Of a stretch of 19,678 nucleotides of DNA, positions 1-7,509 are shown piece by piece. The DNA comes from an uncultured Gemmatimonadota bacterium. Lineage in GTDB: Bacteria; Gemmatimonadota; Gemmatimonadetes; Gemmatimonadales; GWC2-71-9. Every line of letters starts with the position of its first letter. The first letter of the stretch is position 1. Position numbers and translations under genes: made by a program. The notes beneath the pieces are model-generated. The model was not told the DNA's origin. It searched no databases and saw only the letters and a list, made by a program, of their open reading frames with translations. Location of the stretch: contig CAMLLJ010000022.1 of assembly GCA_946480845.1 (NCBI GenBank), positions 1 to 19,678 on the forward strand, in the 5' to 3' direction.

Positions 1-517
1 GGTCGAGCCGCGGCTCCGACTCGATGACGCCGACGCTCACGGCGGCCACCAGCGCCCCGAACGGCGACGGGATGCCGGTCCGGTCGGCGAGCCAGGTGCA
101 CGCATCGGCCAGCGCGACGCACCCGCCGGTGATGCCGGCGGTGCGCGTCCCTCCGTCCGCCTGCAGCACGTCGCAGTCGATCCGGATGGTGTACTCACCG
201 AAGGCCATGGTGCCCATCGCTGCGCGAAGCGACCGGCCGATCAGCCGCTGGATCTCCTGGGTGCGCCCGCCGGGGCCGTGGCGCTCGCGCGCGGTCCGCT
301 CCGCCGTGGCGCGCGGGAGCATCGAATATTCGGCGGTCACCCAGCCTTCGCCCGAACCCTTCTTGAACGGCGGGACCCCGGGCTCGACGCTCGCGGTGCA
401 GTGCACCAGCGTGCCGCCCATGCGGATCAGGCAGGAACCTTCCGCATAGGGATTGGCCTGCCGCTCGAGCACGAGGGGGCGAAGCTGGTCGTTGGCGCGG
501 CTGTCAGGTCGTGGCAT
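1..517 (-). CDS. rph: Ribonuclease PH, 3' end cut by window edge
   Basis: RNase PH is a phosphorolytic 3'-5' exoribonuclease that trims tRNA 3' ends (EC 2.7.7.56). The visible 172 residues start [14 protein letters not shown] and follow the family closely. Landmarks are [10 protein letters not shown] (about 40-49), [14 protein letters not shown] (58-71), the phosphate-binding [17 protein letters not shown] (83-99), and [14 protein letters not shown] (114-127). The fragment ends at about residue 172, just before the catalytic Asp region (family pattern DLxYxEDS), which lies off the window. The ATG at 517 is chosen because the family's conserved N-terminus begins there. There is no strong Shine-Dalgarno, and a GC hairpin sits 17 bases upstream. 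The gene is last in the left minus-strand block, 48 bases after the small membrane protein gene. Identification is near certain; activity cannot be judged from the fragment. Confidence 0.96.
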   Translation of the reverse strand, partial: MPRPDSRANDQLRPLVLERQANPYAEGSCLIRMGGTLVHCTASVEPGVPPFKKGSGEGWVTAEYSMLPRATAERTARERHGPGGRTQEIQRLIGRSLRAAMGTMAFGEYTIRIDCDVLQADGGTRTAGITGGCVALADACTWLADRTGIPSPFGALVAAVSVGVIESEPRLD

Positions 518-534
518 CGGGGTTCCCGGCGGGA

Positions 535-555
535 GCGCCGCCCCGGGGGCGGCGC
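535..555. promoter_or_regulatory. Perfect GC inverted repeat in the rph leader
   Basis: On the plus strand the arm GCGCCGCCCC (535-544) is followed by one central base (545) and its exact reverse complement (546-555). In the minus-strand transcript this folds into a very stable hairpin ending 17 bases before the rph ATG. It lies 11 bases beyond the stop of the preceding gene. No T-run follows in either direction, so it is not a standard intrinsic terminator. It could be an mRNA-processing or stability hairpin, an attenuator, or a block on the weak rph ribosome binding site. The symmetry is seen directly; the function is unknown. Confidence 0.5.
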
Positions 556-565
556 ATGATGAAGC

Positions 566-922
566 TCAGATCGCCGACTCGACCCGGGGGCGGAATCGGA
601 AGGTGTGGCGAAAGAGCGGAAGGTCCACCGACTCCTCGTATTCGGTCTGGATCACGATGGTGCGGCCGCGCCGGCGGATCTCGAACCGGTGGGCGCTGGC
701 CGGCAGGTCGAGGTCGGTGACCTTGTCGGAGAGCCGGCGGCGGATCACGTCGTCAGGGATGCTGGGCGCGAGCCGCGCCTGCGAGCGCATCTCCTGCACG
801 ACCTGGTAGTAGCGAAGGTACACCTCGCCGATGTTGATGCCGTAGTAGAGCGCGCCCACGAACAGGGCGAGCGAGACGAGGCACCCGAGGTTGCTGCTGC
901 CCTTCCGCGACCGGATCACCAT
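566..922 (-). CDS. Small single-pass membrane protein, DUF4845-like
   Basis: Protein of 118 residues of unknown function. A basic N-terminus (VIRSRKGSS) precedes one hydrophobic segment at about 11-30 (LGCLVSLALFVGALYYG). A soluble domain rich in Arg and beta-forming residues follows (RFEIRRRGRTIVIQTEYEE, about 79-97). The size, N-terminal anchor and short alpha/beta tail resemble DUF4845-type proteins, but that link is by general look only. Topology is probably N-in with the domain outside the cytoplasm. The ATG at 922 overlaps the 3' end of the lptE-like gene by 7 bases, which suggests translational coupling in an envelope operon. The next gene is rph after a 48-base spacer with a hairpin. 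Confidence is high that it is a gene and low for family. Confidence 0.75.
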   Translation of the reverse strand: MVIRSRKGSSNLGCLVSLALFVGALYYGINIGEVYLRYYQVVQEMRSQARLAPSIPDDVIRRRLSDKVTDLDLPASAHRFEIRRRGRTIVIQTEYEESVDLPLFRHTFRFRPRVESAI

Positions 923-1437
923 TGCGATTGCGCTCCTTCCACAATGTTGATGGTCAGGCGCTCGAGCGCCTTGCGGCGCCCGTCGCGCTCGGTCTCGCGG
1001 CCGGGCTCGTAGTCGCCCTCGACGGTGAGGCCCGCCCGCTGCCAGATGGTGCGGTTGGTCTGCTGGTTGACGATCTCCACGGAGACGGTGATCTGCACCA
1101 GCCGCCGGGTGACGTCCACCTGGTTGTTGTCGTCGTTGCCGGTGTAGGCGACGGGGACGTCGGGCTCGTAGCGGGTGATGCTGCCGCGGACGAGCGCGTC
1201 GGCGGTCCCCTCGCCCGCCTGGCGCACGCCGAGCCGGCCCTCCACGGCGTCGCGGACGGCGGCGTTCACTTCCTGCGTGAGCGTGGGCTCCGGCGTGCGA
1301 TTGTCGAAGGGGAGTACGGCGACCGTCCGGATCTCCGGGGGCAGGCCGCCGCCCGAGAACCCGTAGCAGCCGCCGAGTGCGGCGGTGCTAAGGAGTGCCA
1401 GGACGCCAGAGACTGCCCGGAAACGGTTCAGACGCAG
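916..1437 (-). CDS. lptE: LptE-like LPS-assembly lipoprotein, probable CTG start
   Basis: About 173 residues. LptE is the outer-membrane lipoprotein that plugs and assembles the LptD barrel for LPS insertion. Family signs are a signal peptide ending AALGGC (lipidated Cys near residue 24), then GFSGGGLPPEIRTVAVLPFD, NRTPEPTLTQEVNAAVRDA, ADALVRGSITRYEP, a beta-rich middle (RRLVQITVSVEIVNQQT), WQRAGL and a C-terminal ALERLTINIVEGAQSQW. No ATG, GTG or TTG lies in frame near the signal peptide; the nearest upstream one (1647) would add about 70 residues of shadow peptide from the preceding gene. CTG at 1437 gives LRLNRFRAVSGVLALL, an ideal signal peptide; CTG at 1431 is an alternative. The gene overlaps the preceding lipoprotein gene by 50 bases and the following one by 7. 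Family call is fairly secure; the start is inferred and no good Shine-Dalgarno is visible. Confidence 0.8.
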   Translation of the reverse strand: MRLNRFRAVSGVLALLSTAALGGCYGFSGGGLPPEIRTVAVLPFDNRTPEPTLTQEVNAAVRDAVEGRLGVRQAGEGTADALVRGSITRYEPDVPVAYTGNDDNNQVDVTRRLVQITVSVEIVNQQTNRTIWQRAGLTVEGDYEPGRETERDGRRKALERLTINIVEGAQSQW

Positions 1438-2095
1438 TACTCGAGGTGAAGGTGAGATCCAGCCGAGCGGGCACCGACGGCACGGTGAGGCGGCTCGACA
1501 GCGGCCGGCCGTCCGGGGCCAGCTCAGTTTCCACCCGGCCGACCACCTTGCCGGCCGCGCGGACTTCCGCGAGCAGGCGGGACGGCGCCCGCTGCCGCAC
1601 CCAGGCCACCGTGTCGGCACCGCTGGCCGCCTCCCAGACCGTGACACTCGAGTCGCTGAGGCCGCGGAGCGCCGCGCCTTCCGGGGGCAGCCGCATCATG
1701 CCGAACATCGCCCACATCAGCGGGAAGCTCGGCACCAGGCGCTCGATCACGTCCTCCGGATCGGTCCAGAGTGCGCTATCCCCCACGACTACCGCGCTGC
1801 CCCGCCCCGATCCGAGCGGCCCGGAGACATCGAGGCGCACTGAGTCGGGCGCCGCCAGCCTGGCGGTGCCGCGCCCGCCGGCGGCACCGCGCTCGTCCTG
1901 GAGCTGCCAGCGGAATCGATGGAGCTGATGGCCCTTCGCGCTGCTGCCGGCGGCCCACGCTTCGACCTGCGCCCGGTCCACCGGGGCCGCGCCGACCGGC
2001 ACCAGGCTGCCCGGGGCACGGGGGCTGCAGGCGAGCGCGAGGATCACAAGATAGGGCAGCGCACTCCGGCGGTCAAATTGAAAGCGTTGCGGCAT
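1388..2095 (-). CDS. Secreted lipoprotein, LolB/DUF4292-like
   Basis: Protein of 235 residues. A charged start (QRFQFDRR) and a hydrophobic run lead to a lipobox-like LALAC, with Cys near residue 23, so a lipoprotein is likely. The body (about 55-230) alternates strands such as FRWQLQDERG, GTARLAAPDSVRLDVSG and GSAVVVGDSALWTD, then VERLVPSFPLMWAMFG. That is the layout of LolA/LolB-like and DUF4292 proteins, which bind lipid or lipoprotein in an open half-barrel. The C-terminus (RVETELAPDGRPLSSRLTV) continues the same fold pattern. Its ATG shares one base with the stop of the barrel-protein gene (TGATG), and its 3' end overlaps lptE by 50 bases. Position beside LptE and an Omp85-type barrel supports an outer-membrane role. 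The exact family is uncertain. Confidence 0.72.
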   Translation of the reverse strand: MPQRFQFDRRSALPYLVILALACSPRAPGSLVPVGAAPVDRAQVEAWAAGSSAKGHQLHRFRWQLQDERGAAGGRGTARLAAPDSVRLDVSGPLGSGRGSAVVVGDSALWTDPEDVIERLVPSFPLMWAMFGMMRLPPEGAALRGLSDSSVTVWEAASGADTVAWVRQRAPSRLLAEVRAAGKVVGRVETELAPDGRPLSSRLTVPSVPARLDLTFTSSTASEPFPGSLWRPGTP

Positions 2096-4932
2096 CAGTA
2101 GTTATAACCGAAGAAGAAGGACACGAACCCCCCGTCGCGGCCGCTCTCCGTGAGCCCGTAGCCGATCAGGTCGTTGCCGCCGAACCGGCGCCCCATGTCG
2201 AGGCGCAGCACCGCCAGCGGCCCGAGCGCCAGGCGGATGCTGCCGCCCCAGCTCCCGATCACGGGCCGCTCCGATTCCGACTCGAACCACGCCCGGCCGA
2301 CGTCGCCGAAGAACGCCCCCTGGAACTCGGGAAAGGCCACGTCGCCGAACGGGGTGCCGAAGATCAGGTGGCTGAGCAGCGGAAAGCGCAGCTCGTTGTT
2401 GATCATCCAGGCCTTGGAGCCGACGATGTTCCCGAAATTGGGGTACCCGCGGAGCCCGACCGTCCCGCCCACGTTCACCCGCCGCGGCCGGTCGCCGCCA
2501 CTGTAGAACCCGAAGAGCCGGGTGGCGAAGGCCGAGCGGCGGCCCAGCCGAAGGTACCTGCGCAGGTCTCCCGAGAACAGGTAGCTGTCGAACCGGCCGT
2601 TGCTGAAGTCGCTGGCGACGCCGCCGGTGATCGCGAACCGGGTGCCGTCGATCGGCCCCGACGCGACCCAGAGCGAGTTGTCGCGCACGAAGCTCACGTA
2701 GTTGGAGCCGATCCAGCCGACCCGCTGGACTTCTTCCGTTACCGGCAGGTCGAAATCGGTGCGGTCCGAGTGCTCCAGCACGCCCGTGGCCTCGATGCGC
2801 GAATAGCGGGAGAGCGGATAGCGGATCAGCCCGATCACGCCGGCAGCGCGCTCGGTGTAGGACGGCGTGAGGTCGCCCTCGAAGACCCGGCCGGCGGAGC
2901 GGAAGCCGCCGATGCCCCAGTTGACGCGGTGCGTCTGGTTCAGGTAGACCGCGCTGGCATTCAGGTTCTCGAAGAAGGACCCCAAGTCGCGTCCCTGGAA
3001 CGAGCCGGCGCTGGCGAAGAGCATGTGGTCGCCCAGCAGGTCGCTCAGCAGGACGGCGAGACCCTGCGCGCCGCCGTAGCCTGGCGTCACGGAAATGCCC
3101 CCGGCGGCGAAATCGATGGTGAGCCGCCGGCGGTACGGCGCCGCATTCACCGGCGTCGAGACGCTGTCCTGGTCCTCGACCCAGGCCCAGCCGCCGGCGT
3201 ACTCGGCCGCAGGCGCGGCAAACGTCTGGGTGCGCGCCGCCGAGTCGAAGGCGACGCGGTAGATGTTGTAGCTCCCCGACTGGAACGCGCCGACCAGCAG
3301 CCCCGACCCGTCCGGGAGCGGCGCCGCGTCGAACGCGCCGGTCCATGCGGACGTCTCCCGGCGCCCGTTGCCCAGCGTGTCGAGCGAGAAGACGTTGAGC
3401 ACCGTGTCGCGGCTCGACGTGAAGTAGATGCGTCCGTCGGGCCCCCAGCTCGGCGTCTCATCCACCCAGGGCCCGGTGGTGAGCTGGCGGATCCGGTCGC
3501 CCTCGAGGTCGAGCGTGAAGAGGTTCACGGCGCCGTCGAGCCCGCCGGCGCCGCGGTCCGAGGTGAAGACCACGCTCCGCCCGTCAGGGCTCGGCGCCGG
3601 GTCGAGGTCCTGGTACCGGTCGGTGGTGAGCTGCTCGAGTTCCCCGCCCGGGAGCCGCACCCGGTAGAGGTCGGAGACGCCGCTCTCCGAGAGTCCGCTG
3701 AAGACGATGCTCGCGCCGCCCGGCAGCCAGCGGGGCGAGAGGATGGAGACGAGCCCCGGGAACTGGTACCGGCCCCGCACGCGGTCGCGCTCGAGGTCCC
3801 AGATGACCAGCGCATCGCTCGCCTGGTAGCGGGCCGAAAAGAGGAGCAGCCCCTCGCGCGAGGCATCCATCCGGCTGTCGAACGGGTGGAACGATTCCAG
3901 TGACTCGGACCGGCCCGCCGTCACCACGCTGCGTGGCCTGGCCCGCTCCTCGAGCGCGACGCGCTGCACGCTGAGGTACCCCGTGGCGGGCGACACGTAG
4001 AGCGCCTCGCCGGGCCGGTCGTCCTGCATCGAGCCGGCCACGAACTCGGGCTTGATGCCAAGGCGGGTCACCTCGCGGCCGAGCAGCGAGGGCGGCGCAT
4101 GGGTGACGGCCGTAGGGTAGTAGTGGCGGCGCATGGCGTACTGGAACTCGTCGCTCAGCTGCCGCAGGGTCCGGCCGTACACCGACTGGACGGCCTTGTC
4201 GAACGACTCGTACTCGGTGAGCTCGCGATACATGCGGGTCACCCGCCAGTCGCCGTAGGTGTCCGCCAGCCAGCGATGGATGCGGCCCCCCAGCGGGTAG
4301 ACCAGGAAGCTGGTCGTGTACTCGAGCTGCGAGAGCGCCGGCAGGCGCCCGGTGAGCGTGAGGTCGCGCAGGATCATCTCGTCGCGCGCATCCTCGCCGC
4401 CGGACCAGAGCTCGGCCAGCCCTTCCGTCCACCAGAGCGGCAGGTTCACGCGCCCCGCGCGCGGCGAGTGGTAGTAGCTCTCGGCCATGAGGCTGAGCTG
4501 GAAGACGTGCACCAGCTCGTGCCGGAGCGTATGGCGGAATTCCGCGAGGTTGCCGCGGAACGGCATGGTGACGCGGCGCTTCAGGAAGTCGGTCGCACCG
4601 AGGAGGCCCTCGGGCGGGATGAACGGGAGGACGTTGGTCTGCTCGAAGTCCACGTGCGAGGCGTAGACGATGAGCGGGATGCGGGCGGCGACCTCGTGGC
4701 CGAAGCGGAGCGAGAGCGTGTCGTAGCTCTCCTCGGCGTAGGCGAGGGCGGTGCGCGCCAGGTCCTCCTCGGCGGGATAGTAGTACAGGTCCACGTGCGC
4801 GCCCTTGAGCACGCGCCAGTCGAACCGGCGGTACTGGATCTTGTTCTGCCCGAACTCGAAGAACTGGGCGGTCGCGGGGCCCGCGGCACCCGCCACGAGG
4901 ACCACCGCCGCCGCCAGAGTGCGCCAGTGCAT
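2095..4932 (-). CDS. Peptidase-MA-like / TolB-type propeller / Omp85-type barrel fusion
   Basis: Protein of 945 residues in three parts. A signal peptide (1-23, ending ATAQ) precedes a gluzincin-like zinc peptidase domain of about 30-270. This has HELVH at 138-142 and a candidate third ligand, Glu170, in WWTEGLAELW, typical of peptidase MA-like domains. A beta-propeller of about 300-610 follows with PD40/TolB repeats (DPAPSPDGRSVVFTSDR, SWGPDGRIYFTSSRD). The C-terminal 300 residues look like an outer-membrane barrel of the Omp85/surface-antigen type: alternating strands, GGTVGLRGYPNFG resembling the conserved (V/L)RGY/F loop motif, and an aromatic C-terminus (FFFGYNY). The protein probably sits in the outer membrane with peptidase and propeller in the periplasm or outside. 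The ATG at 4932 begins 4 bases after the HEAT-cyclophilin gene. Substrate and activity are unknown. Confidence 0.82.
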   Translation of the reverse strand: MHWRTLAAAVVLVAGAAGPATAQFFEFGQNKIQYRRFDWRVLKGAHVDLYYYPAEEDLARTALAYAEESYDTLSLRFGHEVAARIPLIVYASHVDFEQTNVLPFIPPEGLLGATDFLKRRVTMPFRGNLAEFRHTLRHELVHVFQLSLMAESYYHSPRAGRVNLPLWWTEGLAELWSGGEDARDEMILRDLTLTGRLPALSQLEYTTSFLVYPLGGRIHRWLADTYGDWRVTRMYRELTEYESFDKAVQSVYGRTLRQLSDEFQYAMRRHYYPTAVTHAPPSLLGREVTRLGIKPEFVAGSMQDDRPGEALYVSPATGYLSVQRVALEERARPRSVVTAGRSESLESFHPFDSRMDASREGLLLFSARYQASDALVIWDLERDRVRGRYQFPGLVSILSPRWLPGGASIVFSGLSESGVSDLYRVRLPGGELEQLTTDRYQDLDPAPSPDGRSVVFTSDRGAGGLDGAVNLFTLDLEGDRIRQLTTGPWVDETPSWGPDGRIYFTSSRDTVLNVFSLDTLGNGRRETSAWTGAFDAAPLPDGSGLLVGAFQSGSYNIYRVAFDSAARTQTFAAPAAEYAGGWAWVEDQDSVSTPVNAAPYRRRLTIDFAAGGISVTPGYGGAQGLAVLLSDLLGDHMLFASAGSFQGRDLGSFFENLNASAVYLNQTHRVNWGIGGFRSAGRVFEGDLTPSYTERAAGVIGLIRYPLSRYSRIEATGVLEHSDRTDFDLPVTEEVQRVGWIGSNYVSFVRDNSLWVASGPIDGTRFAITGGVASDFSNGRFDSYLFSGDLRRYLRLGRRSAFATRLFGFYSGGDRPRRVNVGGTVGLRGYPNFGNIVGSKAWMINNELRFPLLSHLIFGTPFGDVAFPEFQGAFFGDVGRAWFESESERPVIGSWGGSIRLALGPLAVLRLDMGRRFGGNDLIGYGLTESGRDGGFVSFFFGYNY

Positions 4933-4936
4933 GGAG

Positions 4937-6973
4937 CTACCTGCGGATGGTGCGGATCACATCCCCCTGCGTGATGCGCGTGAGCGAGGCCAGGCTGCCG
5001 ATGACCCGCCCGAACACCGTGTAGGTGCCGTCGAGGTGCGGCTGGGGGCTCAGGTTGATGAACCACTGGCTGGAGCCGGTGTCGGGTCCCGACAGGGCCA
5101 TGCCGAGCACCGGGTCCCGGTAGCGGACGCGATTGATCTCATCGCGGATCACGGGGCCGGGGCCGCCCCAGCCGTCGCCGCGCGGATCGCCGTCCTGCAC
5201 GACGAAGTTGGGAATGACCCGGTGCCACTGGTTGCCGTCGAAGAAGCGCCGGTCCACCAGGTTGATGAAGTTGGCCACCGTGAGCGGCGCCTCCGGCCCG
5301 AGCAGCTCGACCTCGATCGGTCCGCGCTGCTCGGTCTCGATGATCACGTGGGGGCGCCGGAGCGAGTCGGAGGCGAGCACATAGCGGCGGGCGATCTCGC
5401 GGTAGTCCTGGAGCGTGCGGCCGGTCTCCAGCGGGTACGCCGGTCCCCAGCGCCGCGCCGCGTCCGGCCACCGCTCCTCCGCCCAGCGGCGAACGACGTA
5501 GCTCGACGGGGCCGGCGTCCGCGCCAGGAACTCGCGGGTGACGCGGCCGGCGGCCGTGTCGGACGTGCGGGCTATGGCGGCGAGTGCTTCCAGGGCGCCG
5601 AGCAGCGCATCGGGAAAGGAGTCGCGCGCCGCACGGCCGTACGCGCGCGCCAGCGCGGGCAGGTCGGCCGTGGTCGGCGCCCGAACCAGGATGCCGGCCG
5701 CCACGCTCCGGACGGCGGCATCGGCGTTCGAGAGCGCGGCGCGCGCCGCCGCCACCAGTGCCGCGTCCGGCTCGGCCGCGGCATCCGACCAGGCGGAGAG
5801 CGCGGCGGCCACGACGCGTGGGTCACGGTCGTCGAGCGCGGCGGGGCGCCCGCCGAGCCCCCCGGCGGCCTGCGCCACGACCATCCGCTCGCGCCAGTCG
5901 GCGCTGCGGGCCCAGGCCGCCGCGGCTTTCCGGAACGCGGCGGTATCCGCCACGGAAAGACTGAATAGCGCCTCCCGCTGCACCGCGTGCACCGCGCGAC
6001 GATCGAGTTGCGCCGCGAGCGCGGCCACCGCCTCCGGGCCACCCATGGACCCCAGCGTCGCCGCCGCCTGCACGCGGACGTTGGGAATGGGATCGTTGAG
6101 ATGGGGGATGACCCGGTCGGCGAACTGCCGCGCTTCGTAGGTGGCCAGTGCGGCCATGGCATTGATGCGGACGCCGGGATCGGGATCGTCGACCAGGGGC
6201 ACGAGCACGGCCGCCGCCGCGTCGCGCTCGAGCCCCGCGGAATCGGCATAGGCCCGGGAGAAGGCGCGGGCGGCGTAGGCGCGGGTGAAATGCAGGTCGT
6301 CCCGCATCGCCTCGGTGATGCGGCCGGCGGCTTCCTTCACGCGAAGGCGGCCCAGCGTGTAGACGGCGCGCCAGCGCACGTCGGGGTCCTCGTGGCGGGT
6401 GAGCGGGAGCAGTTCCGCGATCGGTGCCGCCCGCCCCAGCCGCCATGCCTCGATCGCGATCTCGGGCACCAGCACCGCCGGGTCGGCGATCGCGAGCGGG
6501 GCGCGGCCCTGCAGGACGGCCGCAAAGAATTCGGCCGAGCGGCGTCCACCGATCTTCGCCAGCGCGGTCATCGCCTCGCGCGCCGAGGCGAGGTCGAGCA
6601 CCGGTTCGGCCGCAAGCCGGTCGATGATGGGGCCCGCCGCGGAAGTATCGCCGATGAGTCCGAGGGCGAACACGGCCGCCACGCGCACGGTGGTGTCCGG
6701 ATCGATCAGCAGGGGGAGGAGGAGCGGCACGCCGCGCGGGTCGCCGACGCGGCCGACCGCCATGGCGCCGGTCTGGCGCACCAGCGAATCGGCGGACCCG
6801 AGCGCCGCGCGGAACGCCTCGGGGCGCCAGGCGCGCGCGTCCTCGGCGGCGAGTACCGGAGCCAGCACCTCGACCAGCGCGCTCTCCTGGGCGGCCGCCC
6901 CGGAAGGGAGCGCGCCGGCCGCGGCCAGCAGCAGCAGAAAGATGATCTGTGGTCTGCGATACGAAGCGGGCAA
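4937..6973 (-). CDS. Secreted HEAT-repeat protein with C-terminal cyclophilin PPIase
   Basis: Protein of 678 residues. Signal peptide: PASYRRPQIIFLLLLAAAG, cleavage near GAAAQ (about 29). Residues of about 40-500 are helical HEAT-like repeats, for example VRVAAVFALGLIGD, VRWRAVYTLGRLR, VRINAMAALATYEA and VRVQAAATLGSMGG, a scaffold for protein binding. Residues of about 540-678 are a cyclophilin domain (peptidyl-prolyl isomerase): HRVIPNFVVQDGDP carries the active-site Arg, Phe and Gln, SSQWFINL carries the second Gln and Phe, and PHLDGTYTVFGRV completes it; the Trp of cyclophilin A is His here. The start is TTG at 6973, supported by GGAGG 7 bases upstream and by the signal peptide. It lies 35 bases after the thioesterase gene and 4 bases before the barrel fusion. 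A role in folding exported or outer-membrane proteins is inferred. Confidence 0.88.
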   Translation of the reverse strand: MPASYRRPQIIFLLLLAAAGALPSGAAAQESALVEVLAPVLAAEDARAWRPEAFRAALGSADSLVRQTGAMAVGRVGDPRGVPLLLPLLIDPDTTVRVAAVFALGLIGDTSAAGPIIDRLAAEPVLDLASAREAMTALAKIGGRRSAEFFAAVLQGRAPLAIADPAVLVPEIAIEAWRLGRAAPIAELLPLTRHEDPDVRWRAVYTLGRLRVKEAAGRITEAMRDDLHFTRAYAARAFSRAYADSAGLERDAAAAVLVPLVDDPDPGVRINAMAALATYEARQFADRVIPHLNDPIPNVRVQAAATLGSMGGPEAVAALAAQLDRRAVHAVQREALFSLSVADTAAFRKAAAAWARSADWRERMVVAQAAGGLGGRPAALDDRDPRVVAAALSAWSDAAAEPDAALVAAARAALSNADAAVRSVAAGILVRAPTTADLPALARAYGRAARDSFPDALLGALEALAAIARTSDTAAGRVTREFLARTPAPSSYVVRRWAEERWPDAARRWGPAYPLETGRTLQDYREIARRYVLASDSLRRPHVIIETEQRGPIEVELLGPEAPLTVANFINLVDRRFFDGNQWHRVIPNFVVQDGDPRGDGWGGPGPVIRDEINRVRYRDPVLGMALSGPDTGSSQWFINLSPQPHLDGTYTVFGRVIGSLASLTRITQGDVIRTIRR

Positions 6974-6980
6974 GACCGGG

Positions 6981-6985
6981 CCTCC
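6981..6985 (-). promoter_or_regulatory. Shine-Dalgarno deciding a TTG start
   Basis: GGAGG on the minus strand, 7 bases before the TTG at 6973. It supports that TTG as the start of the HEAT-cyclophilin gene, where the encoded signal peptide also begins. Confidence 0.7.
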
Positions 6986-7008
6986 GGGCCGTGCAGCGTG
7001 GATGGACG

Positions 7009-7437
7009 TCAGAGCCGGACCGGATCGGCCACCGGCACAAGCAGGTCGCGGATGGATTCGGGAAGCCGCGCCGGCGCCATGCCGGCACTGAGCACCATCA
7101 TCGCGGTGCTGGCGGTGGCGAGGAGGACGCCGGAGGCGGAGTCCTCGACGGCGTAGCCGAAGGTAACCCGCCGCGACGCCACCTCCCGGACCCAGCAGCG
7201 CACCCGGACCAGGTCATCGTAGCGGGCCGGCCGGCGGAACCGGAGCGACAGCTCACCGACGGCGAGACGATATCCCGCTTCCTCGATCTCGCGGTAGCTG
7301 GTGCCGGCCAGGCGCAGGTGTTCGGTGCGCGCCATGTCGAGCCAGACGACGTAGCGCGCGTGGTACACCACGCCCATCTGGTCCACCTCGGAATAGTTGA
7401 CCCGGACGAGCAGCTCGGAAACAGTCGGCAGAGCCAT
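7009..7437 (-). CDS. YbgC/FadM-type hotdog acyl-CoA thioesterase
   Basis: About 142 residues, one 4HBT hotdog domain covering almost the whole protein. The active-site signature is VNYSEVDQMGVVYHARYVVWLD (about 13-34), where Asp19 is the family's catalytic Asp. It is followed by helix MARTEHLRLAG and strands LAVGELSLRFRRPARYDDLVRVRCWV. Relatives hydrolyse short- or medium-chain acyl-CoA or 4-hydroxybenzoyl-CoA; in many Gram-negatives ybgC sits with the tol-pal genes, which are not seen here. The ATG at 7437 is preferred because family proteins begin close to this point; a GTG at 7470 would add 11 residues. Neither start has a good Shine-Dalgarno. This is the first gene of the left minus-strand block and diverges from the lpxH-like gene. 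Family is clear, substrate is not. Confidence 0.88.
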   Translation of the reverse strand: MALPTVSELLVRVNYSEVDQMGVVYHARYVVWLDMARTEHLRLAGTSYREIEEAGYRLAVGELSLRFRRPARYDDLVRVRCWVREVASRRVTFGYAVEDSASGVLLATASTAMMVLSAGMAPARLPESIRDLLVPVADPVRL

Positions 7438-7474
7438 GGGAGTAGACGCTTTGCTGCGGTTGGACGCCACACCG

Positions 7475-7504
7475 TTGCGGGTGGGCGCTGGAATGGCCTA
7501 TCCT
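7475..7504 (+). promoter_or_regulatory. Possible promoter of the lpxH-like gene
   Basis: The divergent spacer of about 70 bases must hold promoters for both directions. On the plus strand TTGCGG (7475-7480) and TATCCT (7499-7504) are 18 bases apart, resembling a sigma70-type -35/-10 pair. A start of transcription about 6 bases downstream would fall on the GTG at 7510, giving a leaderless or nearly leaderless mRNA; no Shine-Dalgarno precedes that GTG. No convincing promoter was found for the minus direction. Match quality is modest and the consensus of this phylum may differ. Confidence 0.3.
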
Positions 7505-7509
7505 TCGCC

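Noticed and set aside
916..1647. Start of the LptE-like gene at 1647
   Set aside because: It would add about 70 residues of Arg/Pro-rich shadow before a clear lipoprotein signal peptide.
1771..3903. Open frame of 710 codons on the plus strand opposite the barrel fusion
   Set aside because: Composition is Arg/Ala/Pro/Glu repeats typical of antisense to a GC-rich gene, there is no recognisable domain, and the minus-strand gene has clear motifs.
6974..7008. CGGGCC direct repeat and GGCC hairpin between the thioesterase and HEAT-cyclophilin genes
   Set aside because: It is short, expected by chance at this GC content, and overlaps the Shine-Dalgarno; no T-run, so not a terminator.
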